Source: Trichobilharzia szidati
Taxonomy: Eukaryota; Platyhelminthes; Trematoda; Strigeidida; Schistosomatidae
Assembly: GCA_944472155.2 (NCBI GenBank)
Contig: OX235279.1
Span: 62,965,564 to 63,029,563, forward strand
Length of the DNA stretch: 64,000 nucleotides
Direction of reading: 5' to 3'
The first letter of the stretch is position 1. Every line of letters begins with the position of its first letter. Below are positions 46,159-58,558 of the stretch, in pieces. The translations under genes were made by a program, and so were the position numbers. A model generated the notes under the pieces. The model saw only the letters and a list, made by a program, of their open reading frames with translations. It ran no database searches and had not been told where the DNA came from.

Positions 46159-46883
46159 AACTTTTAACTCGGTGAAGAGCAAAGTGGTGAGGTATAGGAC
46201 GTAACTAAGAATCTATCAACACTTGGTTTTTACAGTTTCATTACTATGTATTGTTTAATTTCAGTATAGTATAATTTACTTGTTTAGAATAGGCGTTACG
46301 TGATTCCTATTGGGTGCATAAATCGCTGATCCAATGGATGAACATTCAATAATCTATCCTTTTCCCTCTCAACCATAATGATCCTTATGGATGTAGATGG
46401 TGTGACTGTATGACAGTGCGTACATAGCATTAATAGTTTACCCGTTACTTATTAGAATCTATTATTCCGTTAACCTAAGTAACGCCGATTAGCTGCTTCG
46501 ACATATACTTGGTCTAACTTTATAGTATCTCTTAAATTGAAGTATTACATCACACTGAGCTATTACTACCAGATATATACCCCTAATTTTGCAGACAAGA
46601 ATGTCTGGCTGCTGAAACAGCTGGCTTTAACCAAATTTGATTAGACAGCCTTTGAAGACTGACCATCTTATACAAATAATCAAATTAGTTATTCAACTGG
46701 CTTAACTTTCTGAGTTTTGGTAACGTATATTTATAACATAATTATTCCTAATAAATTAATTGTTCTCGCCAGCTCAGACCAGCTTTATCTTCTACTGTTT
46801 TCCGTGGGCTCAGGAAGTATTCGGTTGAGTTAGCTATTGTATTTCGTATCGAACACAGGTCGCAGCATTACTTACACACTTAC

Positions 46884-46950
46884 AAGGAGGTTCCATCCAT
46901 GAGTGAATTTGTCACTGCAATCTCCAGTTGAATAAGAATTGTAGGTAGTA
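46884..46950 (-). CDS. Candidate exon of unknown minus-strand gene
   Basis: The minus-strand open segment YNSYSTGDCSDKFTHGWNLL ends at a good donor (ctcctt|gtaagt) and begins after a possible acceptor (cagtaaag|t). Its phase would not fit directly after the exon at 47770-47886, so another exon would have to intervene. It may be chance. Confidence 0.22.
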
Positions 46951-47769
46951 CTTTACTGTATGATAAAACTGTAGGAGCTCAAAATTTTTTAGCAGTAGTA
47001 TGATGGTCATTAACGTTATCACCCTTCCTTTCTACGCTCTTAGTGATTTTTAAGCGAATTCTCGAGCACAGTTTTCGTATAGGAGAATCCCCTTTATGCT
47101 ACATCTTCTTAATCAGATTCTTTGATCTACTAGGTGGAGTGCAAGTTTGATCATTTAAACATATCAAACTCTATTGAACTAAACGCAGATAACTGTTAGG
47201 TTCCTATGGAAAATTATTTTATTTTTTTCCTACAGTCTAACCCTGGCTTTATTCCAAACCAAATAATTATTTTGCATAAAAAATCGCTGGTGTACTCTGC
47301 ATTTAAAAAGGTGAGTGTGTTATCTAAATATCTCTGCTATACCTTTATAGTACAATTAGATTTCGTCAAGGTTATACGTTACCCATTGTTCATGAATATG
47401 TCTGCTGTGATCAATGGTATCAACTGTCTCATTACGACTCCTATTTGTTTATATTTTGTCTTAAAAATTGAAAACTAGAGGTCACGTTTAGTTGGTCTGT
47501 TCAACTTGCATATTAGCTCTGAATTGAGTTGAAGATGAAAGCTATCGCGAGGTATTTTCTTTCACACATAATTTAGCAATCGCCACAATAAATATTCCAA
47601 CTGTGCAAAAAAAATGATTTTGAAAACTTTGAAACAGCCAAAAGTGACACCTGATATGATCACAGCATTCTTCTAGGTAAGTAATACAAAAGCAGCTACC
47701 TGAGGAAATCCAACTGACAGCCTCTGTTCTACCTATGCAAGTATACTGAGATGAGAAAACAAGGCTCAC

Positions 47770-47886
47770 CCCTGAGTTAATATTGAACATATTCCCAACA
47801 GTATGCGGAATCACATCAGTGTAGTAGTATGGAGACTTATTAATTTGTAACCATCCCTTTTTATTTTTATTAGCAGGTGGTCGAGT
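47770..47886 (-). CDS. Exon of unrecognised minus-strand gene (downstream of the pair)
   Basis: 39 codons, phase 0 at both ends: a possible acceptor (accaag|act) at the upstream end and a donor (tcaggg|gtgagc) downstream. It encodes a polar start (TRPPANKNKKGWLQIN) and then KSPYYYTDVIPHTVGNMFNI. Composition and residue order look protein-like rather than random, and the phase matches the exon at 48309-48445. I do not recognise the family. The acceptor could instead lie a few codons further in. Confidence 0.45.
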
Positions 47887-48308
47887 CTTGGTTCAAAGTA
47901 ATAGAAACTGGTTAGAAATAACTTAGTGTAGACGATAAGAAAAATTGGCTAACTCATATGCTAGGGTGTTTCTGAAACCAATCATCTGTCTAATAATTTG
48001 CGAACCATAATAACAACGAAGATTTACTCCCCCGTCTGATAGGTGCTATATCAATGCGATGGACAAGATTTCATGGCTCTATAATTTTCCCGTGGGCATT
48101 GGTGTGTGGCAGCAGTAAGGTGTCTCTTTCAAATGTCTGGCCTATCTACTATTCTAGGAAGCACGGGTTTTTTATGACATCAGACTCAAAACTTGAACAC
48201 TTCAGTTTACTCTACAGTTGTTTGTAGTCGCTGGCAAGACTTTATTACACAAACGAAACACCACGAATATCGTCACCTCTTAATAGTCAGTGTAACTGGT
48301 GTACTTAC

Positions 48309-48445
48309 GTTAAAAAAATATTTCTTCAGAAGCTGAATAGTTTTGTCAGTAAGATCATTAAACCGACAAACTTCACCTCTGCGTGAATCTAATGGCCAAA
48401 GTAAATAACGTTTTCCGTTTCTTGGCGTTGTTGTACGCGAAAATC
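48309..48445 (-). CDS. Exon of unrecognised minus-strand gene (upstream of the pair)
   Basis: 137 bp: acceptor gatctgtag|ga and a strong donor tttaac|gtaagt, leaving 45 codons. It encodes RTTTPRNGKRYLLWPLDSRR, then GEVCRFNDLTDKTIQLLKKY. It was missed as an ORF because it is short. The next upstream exon was not found; RTE-B at 48875-49826 lies in that direction. Function unknown. Confidence 0.5.
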
Positions 48446-48874
48446 CTACAGATCGTTATGACAAGACTAATAAGAAGGGTTGACTATTATTAGGTGCTTA
48501 TCGAATCAACTACTTACAAACTCAATCGAATTGACTCGACTCAACATCTCTACTGAATATATAGTCTTATTTACCAATGCTGAATACAAAACAACACAAC
48601 TGCTGAAGCTAGATGATGAAAGTTGCATACATCACTGTGTGCTGTATCAAATATGTGTATTCAGTTGTAATACATTCGTATCACTTGCATTACTGACAAC
48701 CTTTTGTATCGTTTGACAATTGACTGACTCTCTCTCTCTCGCAAATAGCGTAGAATCAAGCAGCTTCCAGAATTGATAAAGCCAGACGAATAGTCTACCG
48801 AACGAAAGTCGGTTTCAGCATATGAGACACAGTGGGTTCATCTTAGTAATACGCATTCAATTCCACGCCTTTAA

Positions 48875-49826
48875 GGAGTTAGACATGGGTGCTTATTATC
48901 ACCAATGATTTTCCTAATTTTGGTGGACTGGATTATGCATCAGACAGTGGGAAACGAGAAGACAGGGATATCCTGGACCGAAGTGAAGAACTTTGAAGTC
49001 CTGGATTTCGCGGATGATTTATGTTTGATGTCACACAAGATCGATGACTTACAAGCAAAAACCGACAAACTGGTCGAAGAAGCAGTAAAGACAGGACTGC
49101 AGGTGTACATAGACAAGACGGAGGTTATGAAAATAACCAACCAACAACAACAACAGCAGCAACATCTAGCTCCAATGACCATCAACGGGAGGGATTTGAA
49201 AGAGGTTACTTCATTCACTTATCTAGGGAGCATTGTCTCAACTACAGGAGAAACGGACGAGGATGTCAAATCGAGAATCGGGAAGGCGAGAAACACATTC
49301 ATCAACCTGAAACCAATCTGGAAATCTTCGTCACTCACCATCAACAACAAAATTCGGATTTTCAATACAAACGTCAAGTCAGTCACTTCTTCTATACGGA
49401 TCAGAAACTTGGCGGGTCACCAAGAATATTTCCAACAGCCTGTTGCAGACCTTTATCAACAGCTGTCTTCGTTCTATATTCAAGATCAGATGGCTGGAAA
49501 GAATCACAAACAAGAAGCTATGTGAACAAACAAAACAAGAACCAATCACTCAACAGATATGCAGGAGAAAGTGGAGATGGATTGGACACTCGCTGAGGAG
49601 GCCGTTGGGTGACATCGCGCGTCAGGCCCTCGAGTGGAACCCGAAAGGGAAGCGGCGAGTGGGACGTCCAAGGGTGACATGGAGGAGATCGTGTGAAGAG
49701 GAACTGAAACAGTATGGATTAACATGGATGCAAGTGAAAAATACAGCAGAAGACAGAAGCAAGTGGAGGCGTGCAGTTGAAGCCCTATGTTCCACTACGA
49801 ACCCAAGGGAACAATAATAATAATAA
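48875..49826 (+). mobile_element. RTE-B LINE, 5'-truncated copy (best preserved)
   Basis: It is flanked by the perfect 13 bp repeat tccacgcctttaa (48862-48874 and 49827-49839). The translation covers the end of the RT domain (GCLLSPMIFLILVDWIMHQT, then LDFADDLCLMSHKIDDLQAK) and KTEVMKI. Next is SINGRDLKEV-type thumb sequence with a CAA repeat coding for Gln. After a frame change at about 49440 comes the RRVGRPRVTWRRSCEEELKQ tail. It ends with ttgaagccctatgttccact, then gggaacaataataat. Confidence 0.9.
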
Positions 49827-49839
49827 TCCACGCCTTTAA

Positions 49840-50429
49840 ACAAAAAAAATAATATTCACATACTGTGTTAACGAAGGAGGTTTTCTTTCTGCATAGTTAC
49901 AAAAGTCTATAATAAAATGAAACTTCTTTGCTATTATATTATGAAGAAACTATAGGTAGATAGATGGTTTAAGACAACTTGTCCAACTAGTAAAATGAAG
50001 TAATTTCTCTTGGGATTTCATCGGAAAGTATTCTTACTTCACATGAACTTGATACCAGTTTATCATTTATCAATGTGTGATGATGTGGTGGGTGATATCA
50101 GTTTAAAAGTGTGTGTGTGTTATACATTTCTGTGACTATGATAACTGCATAAATATCTTAAGTGTGTGTTTCACTAGACACTATAAAATTAAAGCAATGT
50201 AAAACTCTTCAAACGGTTGGTGCCTTTTTGTGCAACACATACCTGGGAAAATATTCTGGTTGAGTCACTACCACACAATTAGAAAGTAAGCTTACCAAAG
50301 TTCACTACCATCGGTCATGTATACAGCATATGACAGCAGTGTCAGTTAGGCCTAAAAGGACTAGTATACAAAAACCGAATGATCAAAGAAAGAAGAACAA
50401 TATATTTAGACATTAGTAAGGCAAAAATT
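49840..50429. other. GRWD1 3' flank
   Basis: No gene was recognised. The 3' UTR of the minus-strand GRWD1 gene should start at 50429 and run leftward. Confidence 0.4.
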
Positions 50430-50750
50430 TCATATGTTACAAGTACGAAAGACATTATAGCCATCTAGGGATGTTGTAAATACCAGACCTGGTATTTGTG
50501 GATGCCAGTGTGCTTCTTTTAACTCTTTTTGTCCACTGTGAATGAATAACAGTTGAACAGGTATATCTAAATCATCTCCACCCGTTGTTTCATGACTTGT
50601 ACCTGATTCACTAGTCGACTGCTTCACGTCTTGTTCAGATTGCTCTAATGTGATATCCCAAAAACTAGCTTGATCGTCTTCACATGTAGCCACGAAAACA
50701 CCAGCATCATTCGGATGCCATTCCACAGATGTTATCGGTTTCTTATGATA
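50430..50750 (-). CDS. GRWD1: GRWD1 last exon
   Basis: Acceptor ctttacag|tat; 106 codons and TGA at 50432-50430. It encodes KPITSVEWHPNDAGVFVATC, then DDQASFWDITLEQ, an acidic insertion, and finally KELKEAHWHPQIPGLVFTTS with DGYNVFRTCNI. Human GRWD1 ends with [20 protein letters not shown] and FRTISV. These are the last two WD repeats of the propeller. Confidence 0.95.
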   Translation of the reverse strand, partial: YHKKPITSVEWHPNDAGVFVATCEDDQASFWDITLEQSEQDVKQSTSESGTSHETTGGDDLDIPVQLLFIHSGQKELKEAHWHPQIPGLVFTTSLDGYNVFRTCNI

Positions 50751-52072
50751 CTGTAAAGGAATAATAATAAAGTGAATATTAATATGACAAAGTTTAAAAC
50801 TCCTTAGACGTTTTTATTTGTCATAAACTCCTATTACATTCACTAACAAATATTCCGTGTGTACATCACATCCTAGGGAGTTCAACATCTGTACTGCATT
50901 ACTTCACATTTTTTCCTAAAACACACGCTAGACACTAACTGATACACAGAAATACTGCAACATATTGCAACTAAGATAGTGGATTAAGCGCTAACTATAA
51001 TTTCTCAAGTTGAAATAAATGGACATGAGAACAAATACACAGGATTCGTTGAATCGCAACCTACAACTTCTCTAAGCGAACGACAATGCTATAAATATTG
51101 TTTATACTATTTATTTGTTGTAAACTTCAAAACTTAGTGCATCATATTTGAAATTAGTTGGTCTCAAAATCCATCTGAATGATTGTTTATAGCCAGTTTT
51201 ATATTAACATAATGTCACAAAAATAATATTTGGCAACAAATTATACAGGCATTGTACTAGTTGACATGCGTATTTGCTACTCTACTCTATCTGTAATTGT
51301 ACAGAATGTATTATTTTATACATCGACTTTAGTTAGTGCTTACAACCCAATTACCTGTAAAAATTCTATAATAATTTCTCTTTCACACTATGAATTTTAC
51401 AAGTATATTTATTTCTAATGTTTATTTTAGCTTGATTCTACACAGTATTTTTGATACATGTATGGAATTTTCAGCATGCGATATCGGTAGCCCAAATTTA
51501 GCAGGCCGACCATTGATATCAGGTGTGCGTCGGCAGGGGATCGATCGAACCCCGGACCATGTGCATGGTCAGCGACCGTCCTAACCGCTGTGCCACCGAC
51601 GTACATATATCAACTATATCTCTTGCTTATAAAGCAGAAGTAAATTTTGCATGCCTAAATTGAGGTAATATTCTACTTTTACACTTCACAAGATGACAGC
51701 ATGACTATTAGACTACTGGACTGTGATCTAAGTTATAGGTTGAACTTAAGTTATTTATTTGATAACACAGTTGACATTCATTTTTTCAACTCGACAGTTA
51801 ATTTGATATAACAAATGCCAGACTAATCCAGATCAAGAGTAACCGCCAGAAACAAAACATCACTAAACAACTTGATAGCTTCCGACAATTCAAAACATAC
51901 AAACATACACGAGACTGAACTCAGAGTTATCTTCTCATCATCTAGTTACTGGATTAGAATGCCAGTGTACAGTTGTTAACTTTCTTACACTTACCATACA
52001 CTACGATTTTAATGTACATCAATTTAGATTTACCTGTCTCCATAAAACAGCTTTTTTAGTTTTAAAACTTAC
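50751..52072 (-). other. GRWD1: GRWD1 intron (last)
   Basis: A 1.3 kb intron with only a SINE head fragment at 51515-51605 recognised. Confidence 0.7.
51515..51605 (-). mobile_element. tRNA-like head of SINE, 3'-truncated
   Basis: On the minus strand: acgtcggtggcacagcggtt, gacgg, catgcacatggtccggggtt and a B box with a small duplication (gatcgatcccc). This is the head of the 6563-type SINE without body or tail. The ORF spanning it is fortuitous. Confidence 0.7.
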
Positions 52073-52420
52073 ATCAAATAAATGCGTATAAGCACGAATC
52101 GATGAACCTTTTGACTTCTGAGGGCCGTTGGAATGAATTAATCGCAAATCCCATATCTTTAAAGTGCCATCGTCTCCTCCAGTTAGTAAATTAATAGGTT
52201 TCAGGTGACTCCAAGAAGCAACATTTATATCAGCGGAATGCGCTTCAGGAACAGAAAGCACACTTCCATTACACTGTGGAACGCGAACATCCCAAACACG
52301 TATACTGCGATCAGAAGAAACAGAGATAAACACAGTTGGCTCTGTAGGAGACCACTGAATATCCTCAACAGAATTTGTGTGTGCAGTAAATGGCCTTTTA
52401 GATACAGCCCAGTCAGACGA
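52073..52420 (-). CDS. GRWD1: GRWD1 exon: central WD40 repeats
   Basis: 116 codons, phase 0; acceptor ttgatag|tcg, donor tttgat|gtaagt. It encodes HTNSVEDIQWSPTEPTVFIS, SSDRSIRVWDVRVP, HSADINVASWSHLKPINLLT and GGDDGTLKIWDLRLI: two full WD repeats with the GH/WD-type strands. Human GRWD1 has HTRSVEDLQWSPTE and SADASIRIWDIR in the same place. Confidence 0.96.
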
Positions 52421-53639
52421 CTATCAAAAAGAAATAATGAGCTATTAATCCGTCTCTACATATGACAGCTACATAAATGTGAATATGTGAATACAAAAAA
52501 AAAACAGTGGTGTTTTGTTAAAGCTAGATTTTTAAAAGTTCTTTGCCTTGCCTTGCCTAGCTTCTAGGCTCCATTGAATATCAACTACAATGCTTTTTGC
52601 TTTACAGGTTGTTTGGCTGATATCATGCTTCTTGATATTGAATATTCAGATAAGTTGCGAGTTTGCCAAATGCAGCAGCAGCTGCTGCTTTCATCTCACA
52701 TGCAGGTGTTCAAAACTAACCACCAACACTCCTGTTTAATTTTATGCGCAAGACACTCACTATATCTACTGGAACGGACTAAAGGACCTTAAGAAGTTGC
52801 AAGGAACTGCCAGAAACCCATTCATTGGTTTTCAGCATAACGTTCTCCTAATAGTCAAGCAACTTTGCTTGCTATTATCATGCTATTATCTTGTACGTCC
52901 AACAATTTGTCAATATACTCTCTGGAAAATCAGTAGCTAGCTAGCACTGAACCTAAATTGGCTTGATATAGTAAGCAGAACCATTTTGCATACATCAAGC
53001 TGTTTAGGACAAGGATTGTGATTATCACTGAATCGCAAGAGAAATCTGGCACACACTAAAGCATGAATCATGCATGGACTTTGAGGTTACAACAGATTGC
53101 AGTTCACATGCAAATAAAATTTATAATAATAATAATAATATAATTATAGCAATCTGAATAAATGGTTACGCAGCTTACAATACAAATTTGGTTACAATCA
53201 TAACTTTAAAATCCTGTGACTGTCGTTTTACTACTTTTGTGACGAATTAATGTTCCTTGGAAAACCAGGGGGCTCTCTCGTGTCACTGAGTTTTTTGTAT
53301 CTCAATTTCTTCTTCTCGATTATATCATTTGCATTTATCTTTATTATCAACTTTAAATCTCCAAGAAAAAAGAGACATTCGCAAAGTTGCTAGTGATTAA
53401 AAGAGGCTTACACTCTATAGTACACAAGGATTCTTAAGCTTATGTACAGCACTGATAAGCACTTCAGATTTTTCAATTTCCCTAATTTAACCTTTTGTAC
53501 CCGCCAGTACGGTTATAAGCGCATGTTATTAGCATTTGCCTTATCATTTTTGTGGGAACACTCTCCAACCGAATAGAAGTCTGATAGACATAAACGTTTC
53601 CTTGGTTATAACGGGGCGATTTCCGGGTGTTCTTAGTTT

Positions 53640-54280
53640 ATGCGTAAAATCATCAACTAATGGGATAAAGTAGGCCAACATAAATTGCATATGTTCGTCA
53701 TGGGTCCTAATCGACTTTAGCGATTTAGGGACCGGTTTGTTACCGGGGTAATTACGTCGAGTTAGAGTAGGCGGATAATACAGCCCCTCAAACTGAAGAT
53801 GATGAACAAATGCAGTCTTCTGAACAACTTGAGTCGACATGTTTGACACCCATTCCCTGCTGCCAAGAATACAGGACTGGTCTGCATTAACTCTCAGTTT
53901 AAAGATAAGGACTGAGGTAGTTGTTAAGCATGTTGACCACTTCACTCATTCCGGCAGTTGCATAAGTAAAGGAAATTTTCGCAGGGATACAGAACGCTCG
54001 CGCGGCATTTGCCAACTTATGTCATCTCTGGCGTAGGGGTAATATCCAGCCACCGATCAAAGAACAAAGCAGTTCGCTCAATGTTTCTTTATGGGTGTAA
54101 GGCATAGGCAATGAGACCACAGATGTTTGCGTTGTGTCTACAGAGTTAAGTGGTATAATACAGTGAGTAAAATTGGGATTAGGTGTAGAGTTTTGGACAT
54201 GGAGGGCAAGTCAATCGATACAGTTTTCAACGTAAATCGATCTAAATGGTTAGGATATAGGATTAGATTGGAAGAAAATT
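53640..54280 (+). mobile_element. Older RTE-C copy, left part
   Basis: Decayed plus-strand RTE-C sequence. It follows the order of 61090-61640: a DLGIDLLPG-like stretch, catgttgaccacttcac with SGSCIS, and CVYRVKWYNTVSKIGI with MEGKSIDTVFNVNRSKWLGY. It breaks off at the left end of the palindrome (54281). Its continuation appears at 62069-62270, so it seems to be the target into which the palindromic pair inserted. Confidence 0.65.
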
Positions 54281-54932
54281 GTCTGTCTGTCTGGATTCAA
54301 CATAGAACTTGGCACCGAAGTGCAGCAGTTCGAGTTGACACGTTCCAAATAGCACACAAAGGTAGACAAGAATCAATAGAGTTTTGACAAGTATAAGAGT
54401 GAGACAGAGTGAGTAATGGTAGAGAAGAATATGAAAGATTACAGAGACTGAATACATCTACGCCATTGACAACGATTTTGAGCCATGTCACCTATTGTCT
54501 CCAGCCATTGATTCTTACAGTCCCGAGGGCCCCAACCCGGAAGTCTGTATCTCCCTACCTGACTTAGTTTAGCTGTCAAGGATTTCATGGATTGATGCCA
54601 TGTTTTTGTTTGGCCACCACTTACTCTTTTCCAACCTGCACCTATATCGGCTAGTAATGCCCGTCGGGGGAGGCGATGGTTAGGCGTGCGCAGCACGTGA
54701 CCTAGTCATCTCAATCTAAGTAACTTTATAGCCTCGTCGATTGATTTTCCGTCTTTGCCCATTACTTACCCTATAATACCACCTAACGTGAGAAAGAGAT
54801 CGTAGACATCTATGATCAAAAACAGACAACCTTTTCATGTCTTCAACTCGTATTGGTCATGTTTCAGAGCCATAGAGAAGGACGGGGTGAACTACTGAGC
54901 AGTGCACACGTCCCTTGGTTGATAGCCGGATG

Positions 54933-56009
54933 TCACGCTTTTTGGATCCGTGCTGAGATTTCGTCACCAGTCAGTCCGTTGGTGCTGATACAACTTCCCA
55001 AATAGGTGAAGTGGTCAACATGTTCTATCACTTCACTCCCTATCACTAAGTTAGGAGTTGACGTAGTCCAGTCCTGTAGCAGCATCTTACATTTTACAGG
55101 GGCGAATCGCAAGCCAAACATACGAAGATTGCTGCTCAAGGTGCTCAGAAGACTCTGCATTTTGTCAGCATCCTCCCCTAATAGGATTATGTCATCTGCA
55201 TATTCTAAGTCCATAAGACGATTCCCTGGTAACAAGTCGATTCCTAAGTCGTTAAGTTCAGTTAAGGATACTTCCATTGGCATATCTATGATGAAGTTAA
55301 ACAGAAATGGGGAAAGTGGACGTCCCTGACGGACACCACTGGTTGTTATCAATTCAGATGACAATTCCCCATAAGCCCTAACACGACTACGTGAGTTTGA
55401 GTAGAGTGCCTTGATTAGTGCAATGTACTTTCTTGGCACTCCCTTCACAGTCAAACATTGCCATAGTACCTTTCGATCCACGGAGTCGAAGGCCGCCTTC
55501 AAGTCAAGAAATATGGCAATTGTTGGACGCCGAAAAGTGTGTCTATGTTCTAGGATCTGTCGGAGAGTGAAGATATGATCTATGCACCCTCTACCTGGCC
55601 TAAAGCCTGCTTGATATTCCCTCGTTTGTTCTTCCCGAGTTCTGCTTAGTCTGTGCATGATTACTGAGCCTAGGATTTTAGAAACTATGTTCGTTAGGCT
55701 GATCCCCCTATGATTATCACATGAGGACTTGTCTCCCTTCTTGAATATCGGTATAATAAGTGACTTACCCCAGTCTGATGGAACCGTCTCTGATTCCCAG
55801 ACGTTACGTAGTACCTTAGTTAATCTGCATATTAGTATGTCACCCCGATATTTAAACACCTCCGGAATAAATCCGTCGGGTCCTGCCGCTTTGCCTCGTT
55901 TCAAATTACGGATAGCTTTTGTGACCTCACTTACAGACGGCGGGCCAGTGTCTATATCCCATTCGGGTATGTGCTGGATGGCGGAGAGGTTCAGTGTGGC
56001 TGTATGCAA
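54933..56009 (-). pseudogene. RTE-C reverse transcriptase, left copy
   Basis: A 358-codon open stretch on the minus strand with the RT motifs in order: FKKGDKSSCDNHRGISL, YQAGFRPGRGCIDHIF, FLDLKAAFDSVDR, SGVRQGRPLSPFLFNF, LEYADDIILL (catalytic Asp pair) and DHFTYLGSCIS. The usual GVRQGCPLSP has R for C, as in the right copy. It is bounded by an in-frame stop before and a frameshifting deletion after, so it is not an intact gene. The plus-strand ORFs over it are shadows. Confidence 0.9.
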
Positions 56010-56057
56010 GTTAAATTGTTCCTCAAAGTGTTCTTTCCAGCGTTCAAGGCGTCTATC

Positions 56058-56561
56058 CTAAGAGCTAATTAAGGAGCCATTTTTCTCAGAAATAGTCTCA
56101 CTTATGATTTGCCTTCTCCCACCCGTTTCCCTGATGAGTCTAAAGAGTTGCTTAGTGTTGCCTATCGCCGATGCTCTTTCCATCTCTTTCGCCTTTGTCA
56201 CCCACCACTGTTCACGGTCCTTGTGGAGACTTTTCGTAAGTTTCCTTTTGTGCAGCTTTCGCTCCTCATTGAATTCGGAGCTCACCGGAATAAGTCTTCT
56301 AGCATCTATCAGTTCGAATGAGGCAGTCGAAATCCAATGGTTTTTACTCACCTTTGGATTTACCTTATTCACAGCTTTTACAGCTGTATCTATGGCTGAC
56401 TGAATATTCTTCCAGGCTTCTTCAGGGTGAGCACAGCTGTCGAACTCAGATATGTGTTTAGCTAGTTCTTCCTCAAATAGGGACTTAGTTTCCTGATCGA
56501 GCTGGGGACGTGATGGGTTTACTGCCAGCTGTTTCCTACGTCCGTTCAGTCGTAAGCACAC
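56058..56561 (-). pseudogene. RTE-C linker region, left copy
   Basis: 167 codons that join endonuclease and RT in the intact element: a Lys/Glu-rich helical segment including NHWISTASFELIDARR and DREQWWVTKAKEMERA. Its amino-acid sequence is identical to the right copy. It is cut from the endonuclease by the X insertion and from the RT by one stop. Confidence 0.85.
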
Positions 56562-56592
56562 ACGAGCGCGGGCCAGTGCGTGATCGGTATCT

Positions 56593-57188
56593 CAAAAGCC
56601 TCAGGATGGTCGGGGGTGGGTGCCTTGCGCTGCGGGTTGGCCACCCCTCCGCATACCTCTTGAAATGCTCCCCCCCATATGACCGGGCGTCTTACATAGC
56701 CTCTCCTGAGGAAGTCCTACTCACTGCCTTCACGTGGCGGAGGTGTTTTTCACCAAAGTGAGAGGGCGAAAGCGGATGCCCGGCGCTCTTCACCGGGTTG
56801 ACTGCCCATTGGATGACAGTCTAGGGGAGATGGCTAAACCCTGATTCCAAACCTCCAACGACTGGCGTATGAAGCTCACTGGAGCTCACCGACAGACGTA
56901 TGGACAAAGGGCTTGTTGGATGTCCTGGATGTCTGGCTCCATTCAAAAAGGCGTATGAACCGAACTCCGGTCACCGGCTGCCAATGGATAGTGGACTCCC
57001 TATTCCACTCCTACTGCCTTGTAGGTCACACTTGGTTGTGCAAAGGCTAGAGCTGCACTCTCAAAGAAAAGGCCGAGCGATTCTGGGGACATCACTCGTA
57101 CCAAATTCCCATGAAACTTCATGAACTCTCTTAGATGTTCATGAAGCCGGCTCATCCTTCCGTAGGAGATAGCCGAAGTAAAGTAAGT
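56593..57188 (+). mobile_element. Element X, copy 3 (inside left RTE-C)
   Basis: 596 bp flanked by the 10 bp repeat atcggtatct (56583-56592 and 57189-57198), duplicated RTE-C coding sequence. Removing it and one repeat restores continuity of the LINE reading frame across the junction. It is the mirror of copy 4. Confidence 0.92.
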
Positions 57189-57293
57189 ATCGGTATCTAC
57201 ACACGTGTTCCAGAAGGAGCGATAATCTCCTACCGACCCACGCCAACGATAACTTATTGCTTTGTGGTCTATTTGTGTCCAGCGTTGGTTTTA

Positions 57294-57785
57294 TTATGGG
57301 GGTCGCCAGGTCAAACAGTGTCTCTCCTTGTGTTTGAAGTTAGTGCTTACAAGAATTAAATGATTATCTGAACAGAACTGTAGGAGACGGTCACCGTTGT
57401 CTGTTCGCTGGCACGGAACTCCATAGGTGCCACCGACACCCTTCTCAGATTGACACAATTTCCCTACTTGAGCATTAAAGTCACCAGCTAGAACGACTAT
57501 ATCTGAGCGTTTAGCTTTTCGCAGCAAACTAGACAGCTTTTGGTAGAACTTATCCTTCTTTTCATCCGAACTGCAGTCAGTGGGGGCGTAGGCGGAGATT
57601 ACGAAAAGGCATCGGCGAGTAGTGCAGTCCTTTCTCCTTTTTACTGATCCGTTCAGACGGACAGCACACACTCGGCTATCTACCGGGATCCAGTCAAGTA
57701 ATGTATTTTCTGCCCTAGTACTCAAAGCTATCCCTACACCAGCTAATCCTCGTGAACTAGCTGTGGCATCTCCTGACACCCTCAA
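57294..57785 (-). pseudogene. RTE-C endonuclease fragment, left copy
   Basis: 163 codons of an exonuclease-endonuclease-phosphatase fold: FVISAYAPTDCSSDEKKDKF, VVLAGDFNAQVG (the catalytic DFN) and HKERHCLTWRPP. It ends at a double TAA where the family continues toward QRWTQIDH. The right copy has the same double stop; two residues differ (N/K and I/F). Confidence 0.9.
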
Positions 57786-58558
57786 GGTGAATTTTGCAGA
57801 TTCATCCTGTTAGCCAGGTGGGGTTAGGTGAATAACCACACTTGGGTCTTGTATGCGTGTTTTTGAAACACAACATACATCAATGGCTCGGGATGCCAGA
57901 GTCTTGACTAGTGATGCTTGTTGTCCTATTTGGCAAAGTGTCCTAACATTAAATGCTCCTATATGAAATTGGTGGCGTGGCTTTAGGAGACTGTCGGTAG
58001 TGGCTTTTTGGCTTCCGTCGTTTTTAGTGCACACAGAGTGAAGAGGAAGTGAAGAGCCATTAAGTAGAGGAGTTGCACTAGTAGAAGGAAGGCAAGATAA
58101 TAGAGATAAAGATGAAGACAAAGATGAGTGAGGATTACAGAGGTTTCGCGTGCATTTCGGATTGTAACAATTGCCCTCACAATCCGAAATGCACGCGAAA
58201 CCTCTGTAATCCTCACTCATCTTTGTCTTCATCTTTATCTCTATTATCTTGCCTTCCTTCTACTAGTGCAACTCCTCTACTTAATGGCTCTTCACTTCCT
58301 CTTCACTCTGTGTGCACTAAAAACGACGGAAGCCAAAAAGCCACTACCGACAGTCTCCTAAAGCCACGCCACCAATTTCATATAGGAGCATTTAATGTTA
58401 GGACACTTTGCCAAATAGGACAACAAGCATCACTAGTCAAGACTCTGGCATCCCGAGCCATTGATGTATGTTGTGTTTCAAAAACACGCATACAAGACCC
58501 AAGTGTGGTTATTCACCTAACCCCACCTGGCTAACAGGATGAATCTGCAAAATTCACC

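Larger units (their letters stand above)
54281..58165 (-). mobile_element. RTE-C LINE, left palindrome copy
   Basis: Read on the minus strand: a 5' UTR/N-terminal region, an apurinic-type endonuclease, X copy 3 (56593-57188, in opposite orientation), a linker, reverse transcriptase, C-terminal tail and CAGA-type repeats. The ORF is broken by in-frame stops, the X insertion and a deletion after RIQKA. All of these are shared with the right copy. It is the most complete RTE-C structure in the window together with its twin. Confidence 0.92.

Noticed and set aside
47237..47311. Plus-strand exon-like segment (NPGFIPNQIIILHKKSLVYS) with acceptor cctacag and donor aag|gtgagt
   Set aside because: No neighbouring plus-strand exon, no recognised family and low-complexity composition; probably chance.
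55006..55329. Plus-strand ORFs opposite the reverse transcriptase (and 61014-61337, 55729-56061, 60282-60614, 56104-56403, 59940-60239)
   Set aside because: They lie antisense to RT and linker coding sequence and have no recognisable domain; their repetition only reflects the palindrome.
58112..58361. ORFs crossing the palindrome centre
   Set aside because: The identical pair at 58112-58534 and 57810-58232 is created by reading from one arm into the other; the first residues are antisense LINE sequence.
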